The notes under the pieces were generated by a model. That model was not told where the DNA came from, did not search any database, and was given only the letters and a program-made list of their open reading frames with translations. Shown here one piece after another: positions 1 through 7,338 of a stretch of 19,764 bases of DNA (position 1 is its first letter; every line of letters starts with the position of its first letter). The stretch is from the NCBI GenBank assembly GCA_035560935.1, contig DATMYQ010000357.1, positions 1 to 19,764 on the forward strand, given 5' to 3'. This stretch comes from DATMYQ01 sp035560935 (lineage in GTDB: Bacteria; Bacillota; Negativicutes; Sporomusales; Sporomusaceae). A program made the position numbers and the translations under genes.

Positions 1-33
1 ATGTTAAGCCTTACGCAAAGTTCTTAATATCAT

Positions 34-62
34 ATTATACCTCTGTTGCAGTATTTTTTCAA
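34..62 (-). promoter_or_regulatory. Sigma-A promoter reading out of the left edge
   Basis: On the minus strand the -35 TTGAAA (57-62) and the -10 TATAAT (34-39) are separated by exactly 17 nt. This is a near-consensus housekeeping promoter just downstream of the LCP gene. Its gene lies outside the window. In related genomes nadD-yqeK-LCP is often followed by the ribosomal silencing factor gene rsfS, so that is the likely target, but this is inference. Confidence 0.7.
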
Positions 63-78
63 TTCAATCACAGCAAAC

Positions 79-1056
79 TCAATGGTTGCCTCCGTTAGCA
101 TCCGCCGGTTTATTTCCTGCATTGAAAAAAATCCGGTCCACCAACAGTTTACTTTTTTCATTATCCATTACCCAATAGCTTAAGCCTCCAATCGTGGCAA
201 ACCGGCCCGGCAGCATCTCCGCCATCATGGTTTCCGGTTTAAACGCTTTCAAGCTATTGACCAGCTTCATCATGGTATACAGCGTCATGTCGGTCTGTAC
301 ATATTGATTGATGGTGTTTGACAAAGCCGGCACTTTCAAAATAGTATCCAGGCGAAAAATTTCTTTGGCCAGCGCCTTTAAAAAGCGCTGCTGGCGCTGT
401 ACCCGGGCAATATCACCCAGTTCATCGCTGCGAAAGCGGACATATTCACCGGCTTTCTGGCCATCCAGATGCTGATATCCCTGATTGAGCTGGATGGTCA
501 AATTGGCGTAAGGATCTTCGTAATGCATCTTATTCTCCACATACAGATCCACGCCACCCAAAACATCAATCATTTTGACAAAAGCCTGCCAATCCACCAG
601 CACATAATACATCACCGGAATTTGCAAGTTTTGTTCCACCGTGCGCCGGGCCAGCTCAGGGCCGCCATAGGCATAGGCATGACAAATCTTTTCCTGCCCC
701 TGACGTCCGGGAATGTTCACCCTAGTGTCCCGCGGTATCGACAATAAACTCAGCGAACCGGCCTCGGGATCGACCGCAGCCACAATCATGGTATCGGAAC
801 GCCGGGCATTTTCGGCACCATTCTCCGTCACCGCATCATCTACGCCCAGCAATAAAATATTCATACGTCCGTTCAGCGTTTCCTGAACCGGAGCCGGTGC
901 AGAACCGCCACGGCCCGCCGGCGGGCTGGTAATGCGCCAGTAGGCCAATACCACGCCACCAACAAGCAAAGCCACTATTAACAACAATACCGCAACGAGA
1001 AGGATAATCCTGTCCCAGCGCACCTTACGCCGGATACGGCGTTGGGGAAAAGGCAT
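79..1056 (-). CDS. LytR-CpsA-Psr (LCP) family cell-wall glycopolymer transferase
   Basis: LCP proteins attach undecaprenyl-linked glycopolymers to peptidoglycan, or act as related phosphotransferases, on the outer face of the cytoplasmic membrane. The 325-residue product has a short basic cytoplasmic tail, one membrane segment at about residues 17-40, a Pro/Gly-rich linker, and then the LCP domain from about residue 65. Hallmarks are LLLGVD, the Arg/Asp motif RSDTMIVAAVD, SIPRDTRVNIP, and the late RFRSDELGDIARVQRQQ with its conserved Arg residues. I place the start at ATG 1054-1056, nine bases after AAAGGAG; an in-frame TTG two codons upstream is too close to that site. It lies 27 nt after yqeK and probably shares its transcript. 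The family is clear, but the polymer transferred cannot be told from sequence, and a LytR-type regulatory name would be a historical misnomer. Confidence 0.93.
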   Translation of the reverse strand: MPFPQRRIRRKVRWDRIILLVAVLLLIVALLVGGVVLAYWRITSPPAGRGGSAPAPVQETLNGRMNILLLGVDDAVTENGAENARRSDTMIVAAVDPEAGSLSLLSIPRDTRVNIPGRQGQEKICHAYAYGGPELARRTVEQNLQIPVMYYVLVDWQAFVKMIDVLGGVDLYVENKMHYEDPYANLTIQLNQGYQHLDGQKAGEYVRFRSDELGDIARVQRQQRFLKALAKEIFRLDTILKVPALSNTINQYVQTDMTLYTMMKLVNSLKAFKPETMMAEMLPGRFATIGGLSYWVMDNEKSKLLVDRIFFNAGNKPADANGGNH

Positions 1057-1083
1057 TACCAATCGCTCCTTTATCCAAGAAAA

Positions 1084-1668
1084 TCAATTCGCCCGCAGCA
1101 ACCCGTCCCGGCATTGCAGCGTCCCGGGATGAATCACGCCGCCACGCTGGCCGATATACTCAATCGACTGCTCCAGCGCCGTTAGCAAAGCACGGTCCAG
1201 GTCTATACCGGCCATATCCCGGATATTGTCCACGCCGGGAAACTGTCGCCCCGGTTCAATATAGTCCGCTAAATACACGACTTTATCCAGCAGGGTCATT
1301 GGGGTTGTCCCCACGGTATGCCAGCGGACCGCACGGCAAATATCCGGATCATCAATCCCATATCGCTGCGGCAGCAAAGCCGCCCCCACCGGTGCATGAA
1401 GCAAGGCTGGCACCTGCATTTCCACCTTGTCCACGTCCAGTGCCAGGTCTCGTACGAGCTGTCCCAACTCTGCTGCGGTCATATCCCGGGCACAGTCATG
1501 CAGCAAGCCGGCCAAACCCGCCTGGGCCGCATCAGTTCCATACCGCTCCGCCAAGTCAGCAGCTACCCGGCTTACCGCCAGTGAATGTAAAAATCGCGGC
1601 GGTGACAAGATTTGTTTGAGTTGTTGTTTGATCTGTTCCGTTTTTACATAAATCACCGAAATCACCAT
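1084..1668 (-). CDS. yqeK: YqeK-type HD-domain diadenosine tetraphosphate hydrolase
   Basis: YqeK proteins are metal-dependent HD-domain hydrolases that split Ap4A symmetrically into two ADP. The 194-residue product carries the expected metal ligands in order: H28 (FLHSLAVS), H57-D58 (GLLHDCARD), H91 (LLHAPVG), H117 (RWHTVG) and D135 (YLADYIEPG). Length and spacing match the family. It sits in the classic nadD-yqeK-LCP arrangement, 156 nt after nadD. The start at ATG 1666-1668 follows a weak AGGTAAG; a GTG one codon later would give better spacing and cannot be excluded. A terminator-like hairpin and a second hairpin lie between nadD and this gene, so its transcription may be partly independent of nadD. 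No convincing promoter was found directly upstream. Confidence 0.92.
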   Translation of the reverse strand: MVISVIYVKTEQIKQQLKQILSPPRFLHSLAVSRVAADLAERYGTDAAQAGLAGLLHDCARDMTAAELGQLVRDLALDVDKVEMQVPALLHAPVGAALLPQRYGIDDPDICRAVRWHTVGTTPMTLLDKVVYLADYIEPGRQFPGVDNIRDMAGIDLDRALLTALEQSIEYIGQRGGVIHPGTLQCRDGLLRAN

Positions 1669-1713
1669 CTTACCTATTTATTGTATATTCGCCATAGACA
1701 GTTCGAATCCTTT

Positions 1714-1743
1714 GTCTGCTAAGTTCCCGCCGAAACTTAAGAC
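1714..1743 (-). other. Bulged hairpin in the nadD-yqeK gap
   Basis: Read on the minus strand, GTCTTAAGTTTC pairs with GGAACTTA plus AGAC across a GGCG loop. That gives 12 base pairs with one G-U and a 2-nt GC bulge. No run of T follows, so it does not look like a terminator. The closing AGAC can instead pair with TGTCT about 20 nt downstream, giving a competing hairpin. Function is unknown. Confidence 0.4.
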
Positions 1744-1778
1744 CACTCACCCTGGCGCATGCACGGCAAATCCAACAA

Positions 1779-1798
1779 GCCTCCCGGCAGCGGGAGGC
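1779..1798 (-). terminator. Possible weak terminator after nadD
   Basis: A perfect 8-bp GC-rich stem (GCCTCCCG with CGGGAGGC, 4-nt loop) starts about 26 nt after the nadD stop. The following minus-strand sequence TTGTTGGATTT is only moderately T-rich, so termination may be partial and yqeK may still be reached by readthrough. Confidence 0.5.
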
Positions 1799-1824
1799 CA
1801 AAACGGCAAAAGCAGCCGGCGTCT

Positions 1825-2445
1825 TTAATTCCGGTATAAGCCTTCTTTTTCAATATAGCGCGCCACGCTTTCCGGGACAATATATTTGATCGAGCGGCCT
1901 TTTCGGATACGTTCCCGGATATCTGTCGAGGAAATTTCCAGTTCCGGCGTATTGAGCCGTAATATTTTTTCCCGCCCCCGGCTTCCCAGCTGTTCAATCA
2001 CTGCGTCAATCGAACTGACGCAACCGGGCCGCGTGGTAGCGACAAACCAACACAACTCCAACAAGCGATCCACATGATTCCAGGTGGGCAAATCGCAAAC
2101 GGCATCCGCTCCCAGGATAAAATACAGTTCCGCTCCCGGGTAATACTTTGCCGCCAGCGTTTCCATGGTATCAATAGTATAGGAAGGACCTGGCCGTTCC
2201 ATTTCCATATCCGAAACAAAAAAGTTCGGATTCGAATACGTGGCTGAAATGGTCATAATATACCGGTGTAACGTGGAAGTCACCCGCCACCCCTGCTTAT
2301 GAGGTGGTATATTGGCCGGGATAAAGATAACCCGATCCAGTTGAAATTCGTTACAAACCGCTTCCGCAATAACCAGGTGGCCGATATGAATCGGATCGAA
2401 AGTTCCTCCCATGATCCCAATCTTGCGCACTGCATTCGTCGTCAT
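1825..2445 (-). CDS. nadD: Nicotinate-nucleotide adenylyltransferase
   Basis: NadD makes nicotinate adenine dinucleotide from nicotinate mononucleotide and ATP, the step before NAD synthetase, in the cytoplasm. The 206-residue product has the nucleotidyltransferase signature GGTFDPIHIGH at residues 13-23 and the late ISSTDIR motif at 171-177, both used for ATP binding. Length is normal. The open frame extends 37 codons further upstream, but ATG 2443-2445 follows AAAGG at 8-nt spacing and puts the motif at the usual distance from the N terminus. An extended -10 element lies about 47 nt upstream, which suggests that nadD is not simply the tail of the transporter unit before it. The neighbour yqeK is the usual partner. 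Confidence 0.96.
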   Translation of the reverse strand: MTTNAVRKIGIMGGTFDPIHIGHLVIAEAVCNEFQLDRVIFIPANIPPHKQGWRVTSTLHRYIMTISATYSNPNFFVSDMEMERPGPSYTIDTMETLAAKYYPGAELYFILGADAVCDLPTWNHVDRLLELCWFVATTRPGCVSSIDAVIEQLGSRGREKILRLNTPELEISSTDIRERIRKGRSIKYIVPESVARYIEKEGLYRN

Positions 2446-2491
2446 GATCTCAGCCTTTCCCGGTAGTTCCGAGTATTCCTGTTTCCAGGTA

Positions 2492-2500
2492 ATTATAGCA
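2492..2500 (-). promoter_or_regulatory. Extended -10 promoter candidate for nadD
   Basis: The minus strand reads TGCTATAAT, a perfect -10 hexamer (2492-2497) with the TG extension. The -35 position (TTCCAT at 17-nt spacing) is poor, as is tolerated in extended -10 promoters. The predicted leader before nadD is about 40 nt. Confidence 0.5.
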
Positions 2501-2588
2501 GATCGTATCCGCAGATGGAAGCTATTGTTCAACACAGTTTTCGGCCGGCAGGTCATTAAGTTCAGCGATAGCTACAGCAATGGAGTAT

Positions 2589-2744
2589 TCATTTTAGCAG
2601 CTGCCAGACCAGCAGCATGACTAAAACCATCAATACCCACGCCCGCAAATAATCCCGCAGGTCCCGCCCGCCTTTCTCGCTGTCCCAGTATCGGCGCAGA
2701 GTACATCCATAACCGTATCCATCTGCCAGCAGCCGGTCCAGCAT
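2589..2744 (-). CDS. Small hypothetical membrane protein
   Basis: I do not recognise this gene. It encodes about 51 residues: a charged N-terminal part with Gly/Tyr (DGYGYG) and several Arg, Asp and Lys residues, then a single hydrophobic C-terminal segment ending WVLMVLVMLLVWQLLK. This looks like a tail-anchored small membrane protein. The chosen ATG at 2742-2744 follows GGAG at about 10-nt spacing, 19 nt after the permease stop. An in-frame ATG at 2769-2771 would give 60 residues and overlap the permease by 8 nt, but has no Shine-Dalgarno site. Its position at the end of the adaptor-ATPase-permease unit suggests co-transcription and perhaps an accessory role, which is inference. It could also be a chance open frame. 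Confidence 0.45.
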   Translation of the reverse strand: MLDRLLADGYGYGCTLRRYWDSEKGGRDLRDYLRAWVLMVLVMLLVWQLLK

Positions 2745-2763
2745 TGCCCACAGTCTCCTCAGC

Positions 2764-3981
2764 CTATTCATAACGCAGCGCATCAATGGGATCCAGCAAA
2801 GCCGCCTTGCGGGCCGGATAAATGCCGAAAAACATGCCGATAGCCACCGACACGCCAAACGCCGCTAAAATGGAAGGCAGGGAAATCACCGTGTTCCAGC
2901 CGGCCACGGCCGAAATGATATACGCACCGGCCACCCCCAGCACCACTCCCATTAAGCCGCCGGTAACCCCAATCACAATGGCTTCAATCAAAAACTGCAG
3001 TAAAACATTGCCGTATGTGGCTCCCAATGCTTTACGGATACCAATCTCCCGGGTCCGTTCCGTCACTGATACCAGCATAATATTCATAATGCCGATCCCT
3101 CCCACCAGCAGCGAGATCGCCGCGATATTTCCCAGCAGCAGCGTGATGGTGCCGGTGGTCTCCTGAGCAGTGGCCATAATCGCGGTCAGATTGCGGACGG
3201 AAAAATCGTCCGGCACGCCGGGCTGCAGCCGGTGGCGGGCCCGCAGCAACACACCGATATCCTCCTGCACCTGATTGATCGCCTCGGCGTTGGCTACCTG
3301 CACGTTAATGTTTTGAACATACGTAATCCCCATCAAACGTTCCTGCGCCGTGGTCAACGGTACCATCGCCAGATCATCCTGATCCTGACCGCCGGCTGCC
3401 TGCCCTTTGCTTTCCAACACCCCAATCACCCGGAACGGCGCTTTGTTGATCCGTATGGTCTGGCCCAGCGCATTCGCCTCACCAAACAGATTGGATGCCA
3501 CCGTCTGCCCCAACACCACCACCCGGGTACGGGTGTCCAAATCTCTTGTACTGAAAAAGCTCCCTGCTCCGATCGCATAGTTCCTGGCCTCTAAAATGTC
3601 CGGTGTGGTTCCCTGAACGCTGGTCTGCCAGTTCTGATTGCCATACACCAATTGATATTGGCGGCTGGCCACCGGTGCCACCAAATTGACATCCTGAATT
3701 TCCCGGCTGATCGCCTGAGCGTCTTTGGCGGTCAGCGTAATATTGGAACCGGCGGCCAGGCGCACGCCACCAGACGGCGAGGTGGCGCCCGGCATGATAA
3801 TCAGCAGATTGCTGCCCAGACCGGCGATAGAACTCTCCACCTTCTGCTGCACGCCAATACCGATGGAAACCATGGTAATTACGGCACCAACACCGATAAT
3901 AATACCCAACATCGTCAAAACAGACCGCATTTTATTCGCTTTCAGACCATCGAGGGCGATAAACACACTTTCCCAAAACAT
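2764..3981 (-). CDS. MacB/FtsX-type ABC transporter permease
   Basis: This 405-residue protein is the membrane subunit of a MacB-like (mechanotransmission type) ABC exporter. It has the expected layout: a first membrane helix at about residues 18-42, a large extracytoplasmic domain to about 275, then three helices at about 278-303, 325-360 and 370-395. The stretch GGIGIMNIMLVSVTERTREIGIRKALGA after the second helix is the family signature, and the end PARKAALLDPIDALRYE is typical. Unlike E. coli MacB, the ATPase is a separate gene, located directly before with a 2-nt gap; the GGAGGTG site for this ATG lies in the end of the ATPase gene. With the adaptor it forms a three-part exporter of the MacAB/YknXYZ kind. 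Substrates of such systems vary (macrolides, peptides, lipids, toxins) and cannot be named here. Confidence 0.93.
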   Translation of the reverse strand: MFWESVFIALDGLKANKMRSVLTMLGIIIGVGAVITMVSIGIGVQQKVESSIAGLGSNLLIIMPGATSPSGGVRLAAGSNITLTAKDAQAISREIQDVNLVAPVASRQYQLVYGNQNWQTSVQGTTPDILEARNYAIGAGSFFSTRDLDTRTRVVVLGQTVASNLFGEANALGQTIRINKAPFRVIGVLESKGQAAGGQDQDDLAMVPLTTAQERLMGITYVQNINVQVANAEAINQVQEDIGVLLRARHRLQPGVPDDFSVRNLTAIMATAQETTGTITLLLGNIAAISLLVGGIGIMNIMLVSVTERTREIGIRKALGATYGNVLLQFLIEAIVIGVTGGLMGVVLGVAGAYIISAVAGWNTVISLPSILAAFGVSVAIGMFFGIYPARKAALLDPIDALRYE

Positions 3982-3983
3982 AG

Positions 3984-4670
3984 TTACACCTCCCCCCGCA
4001 CCTCATCCTGCAGGATCAGCCCATCACGAACATGGATGGTTCGCCGGGTAAAAGCGGCAATGTCCGGTTCATGGGTTACAATAATAAGGGTTCGCCCCTG
4101 ACGATTCAGATTACAAAAAATATCCATGATTTCATTGCCGGATTTGGAATCGAGGTTGCCGGTCGGCTCATCCGCCATAATGATGGCCGGATCATTCACC
4201 AGCGCCCGGGCAATAGCCACCCGCTGCCGCTGTCCACCCGACAATTCGTTGGGCTTATGATAACGGCGATCTTCCAGACCCACCAGCGCCAGTGCCCGTT
4301 CGGCCCGTTCCGTTCGTTCGGCCCGGGGCACACCGGAGTATACCATCGGCAAGGCCACATTCTGTAATGCCGACATCCGGGGCAGCAGGTTGAAATTTTG
4401 AAAAATGAAGCCAATTTTTCGGTTGCGGGTCACCGCCAACTCATCGTCACCCAAATGAGCCACTTCCTGTCCGTCCAGACGGTAAGAGCCGCTGGTGGGC
4501 CGGTCCAGACAGCCCAAAATATTCATAATCGTAGACTTTCCCGAACCGGATGGGCCCATAATGGCCGCAAACTCACCTTTGCCAATATGCAGTGACACTC
4601 CTGCCAGGGCATGCACCGTTGTATCGCCCATCCGATACACCTTCGTCACATCCGTCAACGCAATCGTCAC
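3984..4670 (-). CDS. ABC transporter ATPase of the LolD/MacB type
   Basis: The 228-residue product is the cytoplasmic ATPase that drives the permease encoded next to it. All catalytic motifs are intact: Walker A GPSGSGKST (39-47), Q-loop Gln91, signature LSGGQRQR (143-150), Walker B IIMADE (163-168) with the catalytic Glu followed by PTGNLD, and the switch His in IVTHEPD. PTGNLD is typical of the MacB/LolD/FtsE group. The start codon is GTG (4668-4670), preceded by AGGAGG, which overlaps the stop codon of the adaptor gene; the gap is 11 nt. Tight spacing on both sides indicates translational coupling in one transporter operon. Homologues are numerous, so substrate is not predictable. Confidence 0.95.
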   Translation of the reverse strand: MTIALTDVTKVYRMGDTTVHALAGVSLHIGKGEFAAIMGPSGSGKSTIMNILGCLDRPTSGSYRLDGQEVAHLGDDELAVTRNRKIGFIFQNFNLLPRMSALQNVALPMVYSGVPRAERTERAERALALVGLEDRRYHKPNELSGGQRQRVAIARALVNDPAIIMADEPTGNLDSKSGNEIMDIFCNLNRQGRTLIIVTHEPDIAAFTRRTIHVRDGLILQDEVRGEV

Positions 4671-4681
4671 GCGGCTTCCTC

Positions 4682-5767
4682 CTAACGTCCCATAATTGAA
4701 CGCAGATTGGGCGCTCCGGCAGCGCCAGCGGTACTGGCTTTGCCGGATGGCAGCAAAACCTGATCGCCTTCGTTCAGACCGCTGACTACTTCCACCTTTT
4801 CGTCATCGGCAATGCCCAGTTTGACAACCGTATTCTGCGCTTTGCCCGCCATCATCACCTGTACGACTTTTTGTCCCTTGCTGTCTTTCACTGCCGATAG
4901 CGGAATCGTCAGAACATTTTTGCTTTCCCCCACCAAGATGGTCACCCGGGCGGTCATGGTGGGAAACAGCAGCCCCTCGGCAGAATCCACATCCACGTAG
5001 ACCGAGTAATATACAACATTTTGCTGTATTGTAGCTTTCTTCGAAATCAACGATACATTACCGGTGAAAGTTCGACCTGGATAAGCATCCACCGTAAAAT
5101 TCACCTTTTGATTTAGTTGAACCCGGCCAATATCCGTTTCATCCACCTGCACCTGGATCTGCATCTTGGACATGTCCGCCACCGTCAACAGCACCATTGG
5201 GTTGGAAATGCCCGGCGCCACCGTCTGCCCCGCCGGAATGGGCTTGCCCACCACCAATCCGTCAATCGGCGCTTTAATAATGGTGTCGTCCATTTTGGAC
5301 ACAATATCGTCGTAATCGGCCTGTGACACATTATAGTTTGTCTCATCCGTGTCCAACTGCTGGGCCGAAATAGCACCGCCCGCCGCCATCTTCCGGCTGC
5401 GGTCATAATTGCTCCGTGCATTGATCAGTTTGGACCGGATCTGTGTAACCTGTGCTTTGAGACTGGTGTCATCCAGCAGAATCATCACCTGACCGGCTTT
5501 TACCATGTCATTTTCTTTTACCAGTACCTCGGTAATCAAGCCAGTAATTTTAGAGCTGACATCCACGGAATTCACCGCAGAAATGGTTCCCGTCGCGGAC
5601 ACCACTGACAGAATATCCCCCCGACCCACCGTCGTCGTCGCTCCGGCAGTCACCGGTTTCTTGTTCTGATTAAAATAATTCACCCCGGCTGCAGTTGCTG
5701 CAACCAATACCAGCAATATGATCACCCATTTTCCGTATTTACGGAATGCGGACCCGGAAACTTTCAT
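4682..5767 (-). CDS. HlyD/MacA-family membrane fusion (adaptor) protein
   Basis: This 361-residue adaptor is anchored by one N-terminal membrane segment (about residues 13-31), with the rest outside the cytoplasmic membrane. After it come the barrel-sandwich half motif (VSSKITGLITEVLVKENDMVKAGQ), a helical hairpin rich in Gln, Lys and Asp (about 105-160), the second lipoyl-like half (IIKAPIDGLVVG), a beta-barrel domain with VDETDIGRV, and a membrane-proximal domain ending in a Gly/Ala-rich tail. This order is that of MacA/YknX. It is the first gene of the transporter unit, with a near-consensus promoter 79 nt upstream. No TolC-like outer-membrane protein gene is in the window. If the host has an outer membrane, such a partner would be encoded elsewhere. 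Confidence 0.92.
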   Translation of the reverse strand: MKVSGSAFRKYGKWVIILLVLVAATAAGVNYFNQNKKPVTAGATTTVGRGDILSVVSATGTISAVNSVDVSSKITGLITEVLVKENDMVKAGQVMILLDDTSLKAQVTQIRSKLINARSNYDRSRKMAAGGAISAQQLDTDETNYNVSQADYDDIVSKMDDTIIKAPIDGLVVGKPIPAGQTVAPGISNPMVLLTVADMSKMQIQVQVDETDIGRVQLNQKVNFTVDAYPGRTFTGNVSLISKKATIQQNVVYYSVYVDVDSAEGLLFPTMTARVTILVGESKNVLTIPLSAVKDSKGQKVVQVMMAGKAQNTVVKLGIADDEKVEVVSGLNEGDQVLLPSGKASTAGAAGAPNLRSIMGR

Positions 5768-5845
5768 CTTGCACCTCCGTATTCGTCGGATGGTTTTCCA
5801 CTAAACAGCCATCCCGGCAAAAAAACGCCGGAGATTCACAACCTC

Positions 5846-5874
5846 ATTGTACGCGCTATGAACATCGGGGTCAA
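5846..5874 (-). promoter_or_regulatory. Sigma-A promoter of the transporter operon
   Basis: The minus strand has -35 TTGACC (5869-5874) and -10 TACAAT (5846-5851) with a 17-nt spacer, a strong match. The predicted leader of about 70 nt contains two adjacent small hairpins (5788-5814 and 5814-5831). The GGAGGTG of the adaptor gene follows them. Confidence 0.75.
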
Positions 5875-5904
5875 CCGCCGGGCATAAGTAAAAATTATGA
5901 CAAC

Positions 5905-5936
5905 GGGAGAACCCTATATGATTCCAGGGTTCTCCC
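5905..5936 (-). terminator. Hairpin terminator after proA
   Basis: An 11-bp perfect stem (GGGAGAACCCT with AGGGTTCTCCC, 10-nt loop) lies about 75 nt after the proA stop. The run ATTTTT on the minus strand begins about 10 nt after the stem, so the T tract is displaced. It still plausibly closes the obg-proA transcript before the transporter promoter. Confidence 0.6.
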
Positions 5937-6010
5937 TTCCTTCGGCTCCCATATTCCACGTTATTCGACAGGAATTTCGTTCGCCGGCGATACTGTGCCT
6001 GCGGCAGCGG

Positions 6011-7264
6011 TTAACGAATCTGCCCGTCACCATCCACCAGATACTTAATACTGGTCAGTTCCGGCAGCCCCATCGGCCCCCGGGCATGGAGTTTCTGCGT
6101 ACTGATGCCAATTTCGGCGCCAAAGCCGAATACGCTGCCATCAGTAAAACGGGTAGATGCATTCACATAAACCGCCGCCGCATCGACTTCCTGTTGAAAT
6201 CTCCGGGCCCGGGCATAATCCCTGGTCACGATGGCTTCCGAGTGACCGGTGCTGTAGCGGGCAATATGGTCCAGCGCCTCATCCATATCGGCCACCACCC
6301 GCACGGCCAGTATTAAATCCAAAAATTCCGCCGCCCAGTCTTCGTCGGTGGCCGGTTTTACCCGCGGATGGAATGTCTGAGTTTCCGGACAACCCCGGAG
6401 TTCTACTCCAGCCTGATCCAAACGTTCCAGCATATCCGGCAAAAAGCGGGCTGCCTCCTCCCGGTGGACCAGCAGTGTCTCCATCGCGTTACAGACTCCC
6501 GGCCGGGACACTTTGGCATTGAACGCAATATCCGCCGCCATGGCCAGATCCGCCGACGCATCCACAAAGGTGTGGCAGACGCCGGTACCGGTCTCAATCA
6601 CCGGTACCGAACTATTCTCCACCACCGTCTGAATCAAACCGGCGCTGCCCCGGGGAATAATCACGTCCAAATATTGATTCAACCGCAGCATCGCGTTCAC
6701 CGCCTGCCGGTCAGTGGCACTGATCATGTCCACCGCCCCGGCCGGAATGTCGGCGGTGCCGGCCGCCTTGGCCAACACTGCCGTAATGGCGACATTGGAA
6801 TGGATGGCATCGGAGCCGCCCCGGAGCAGTACGGCATTACCGGCTTTCAGGCAAAGTCCGGCGGCATCCGCGGTGACATTGGGACGGGCTTCATAGATAA
6901 TACCGATCACGCCCAGCGGCACCCGGACCTTGGTAATCCGCAGACCGTTAGGCCGCAGCAGACTGCCCAGTCCTTCGCCCACCGGGTCCGGCAGCGCAGC
7001 AATCTGACGCAGGCCGTCGGCCATGGCGGCCACCCGTTCCGGATTCAGAAGCAACCGGTCCTGGAGCGGTTGCGGCATGCCTTTTTGCCGTCCCGCTTCC
7101 ATATCTTTGGCGTTGGCGGCCACAATGGCGGCCGTATCGGCTTCCAGTGCATCGGCCATCGCCAACAGCGCCCGATTTTTCACATCGCTGCCCAGGCTGG
7201 CCAAGCGCCGGGCCGCCTGTTTGGCCCGTTGCCCTTTTTCCGTCAGTTCCCGCATATAATCCAT
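6011..7264 (-). CDS. proA: Gamma-glutamyl phosphate reductase
   Basis: ProA reduces gamma-glutamyl phosphate to glutamate semialdehyde with NADPH, the second step of proline synthesis. The 417-residue length is standard. The catalytic cysteine is Cys258 in SRPGVCNAMETLLVH; other family blocks are GVIGIIYEARPNVTADA (118-134), LRGGSDA (147-153) and the end segment GFGAEIGISTQKLHARGPMGL. I start at ATG 7262-7264, which follows AGGAGGAGG. The open frame runs 17 codons further upstream to an ATG without a ribosome site, and that extra part covers the intergenic stem rather than family sequence. It follows proB by 63 nt, so the two pathway enzymes are made from one message. A hairpin downstream probably ends the unit. 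Confidence 0.97.
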   Translation of the reverse strand: MDYMRELTEKGQRAKQAARRLASLGSDVKNRALLAMADALEADTAAIVAANAKDMEAGRQKGMPQPLQDRLLLNPERVAAMADGLRQIAALPDPVGEGLGSLLRPNGLRITKVRVPLGVIGIIYEARPNVTADAAGLCLKAGNAVLLRGGSDAIHSNVAITAVLAKAAGTADIPAGAVDMISATDRQAVNAMLRLNQYLDVIIPRGSAGLIQTVVENSSVPVIETGTGVCHTFVDASADLAMAADIAFNAKVSRPGVCNAMETLLVHREEAARFLPDMLERLDQAGVELRGCPETQTFHPRVKPATDEDWAAEFLDLILAVRVVADMDEALDHIARYSTGHSEAIVTRDYARARRFQQEVDAAAVYVNASTRFTDGSVFGFGAEIGISTQKLHARGPMGLPELTSIKYLVDGDGQIR

Positions 7265-7287
7265 GTTGTTCCCTCCTCCTATGCCGA

Positions 7288-7338
7288 GGAACCGCTGATT
7301 CAATAAATGCCTCACCGCATCAACGAATCAGTGGTTCC
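7288..7338 (-). repeat. Inverted repeat spanning the proB end and the proB-proA gap
   Basis: Arms of 14 nt (7325-7338, GGAACCACTGATTC on the minus strand, and 7288-7301, GAATCAGCGGTTCC) match at 13 of 14 positions, with an A-C mismatch in the mRNA. The 23-nt middle can form an inner 5-bp stem (GATGC with GCATT, hexaloop). The upstream arm includes the last codons and stop of proB. No T tract follows, so this is not an intrinsic terminator; the proA ribosome site comes about 9 nt later. Confidence 0.6.

Noticed and set aside
1680..1707. Promoter-like pair before yqeK (TTCGAA, 16 nt, TACAAT)
   Set aside because: The predicted start would fall about 5 nt before the ATG and cut off the ribosome site; the -35 is poor.
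1694..1720. tRNA-like T arm (GTTCGAATCC) on the plus strand
   Set aside because: The flanking bases GACAG and CCTTT do not pair as a 5-bp T stem, and no acceptor or anticodon arm fits around it.
1737..1997. Minus-strand open frame of 86 codons between yqeK and nadD
   Set aside because: Most of it overlaps nadD in another frame, and the unique part covers the terminator hairpin. There is no ribosome site.
6368..7306. Plus-strand open frame of 312 codons opposite proA
   Set aside because: It is rich in His, Arg, Gly and Gln, as expected from the complement of a GC-rich gene, and has no recognisable domain.
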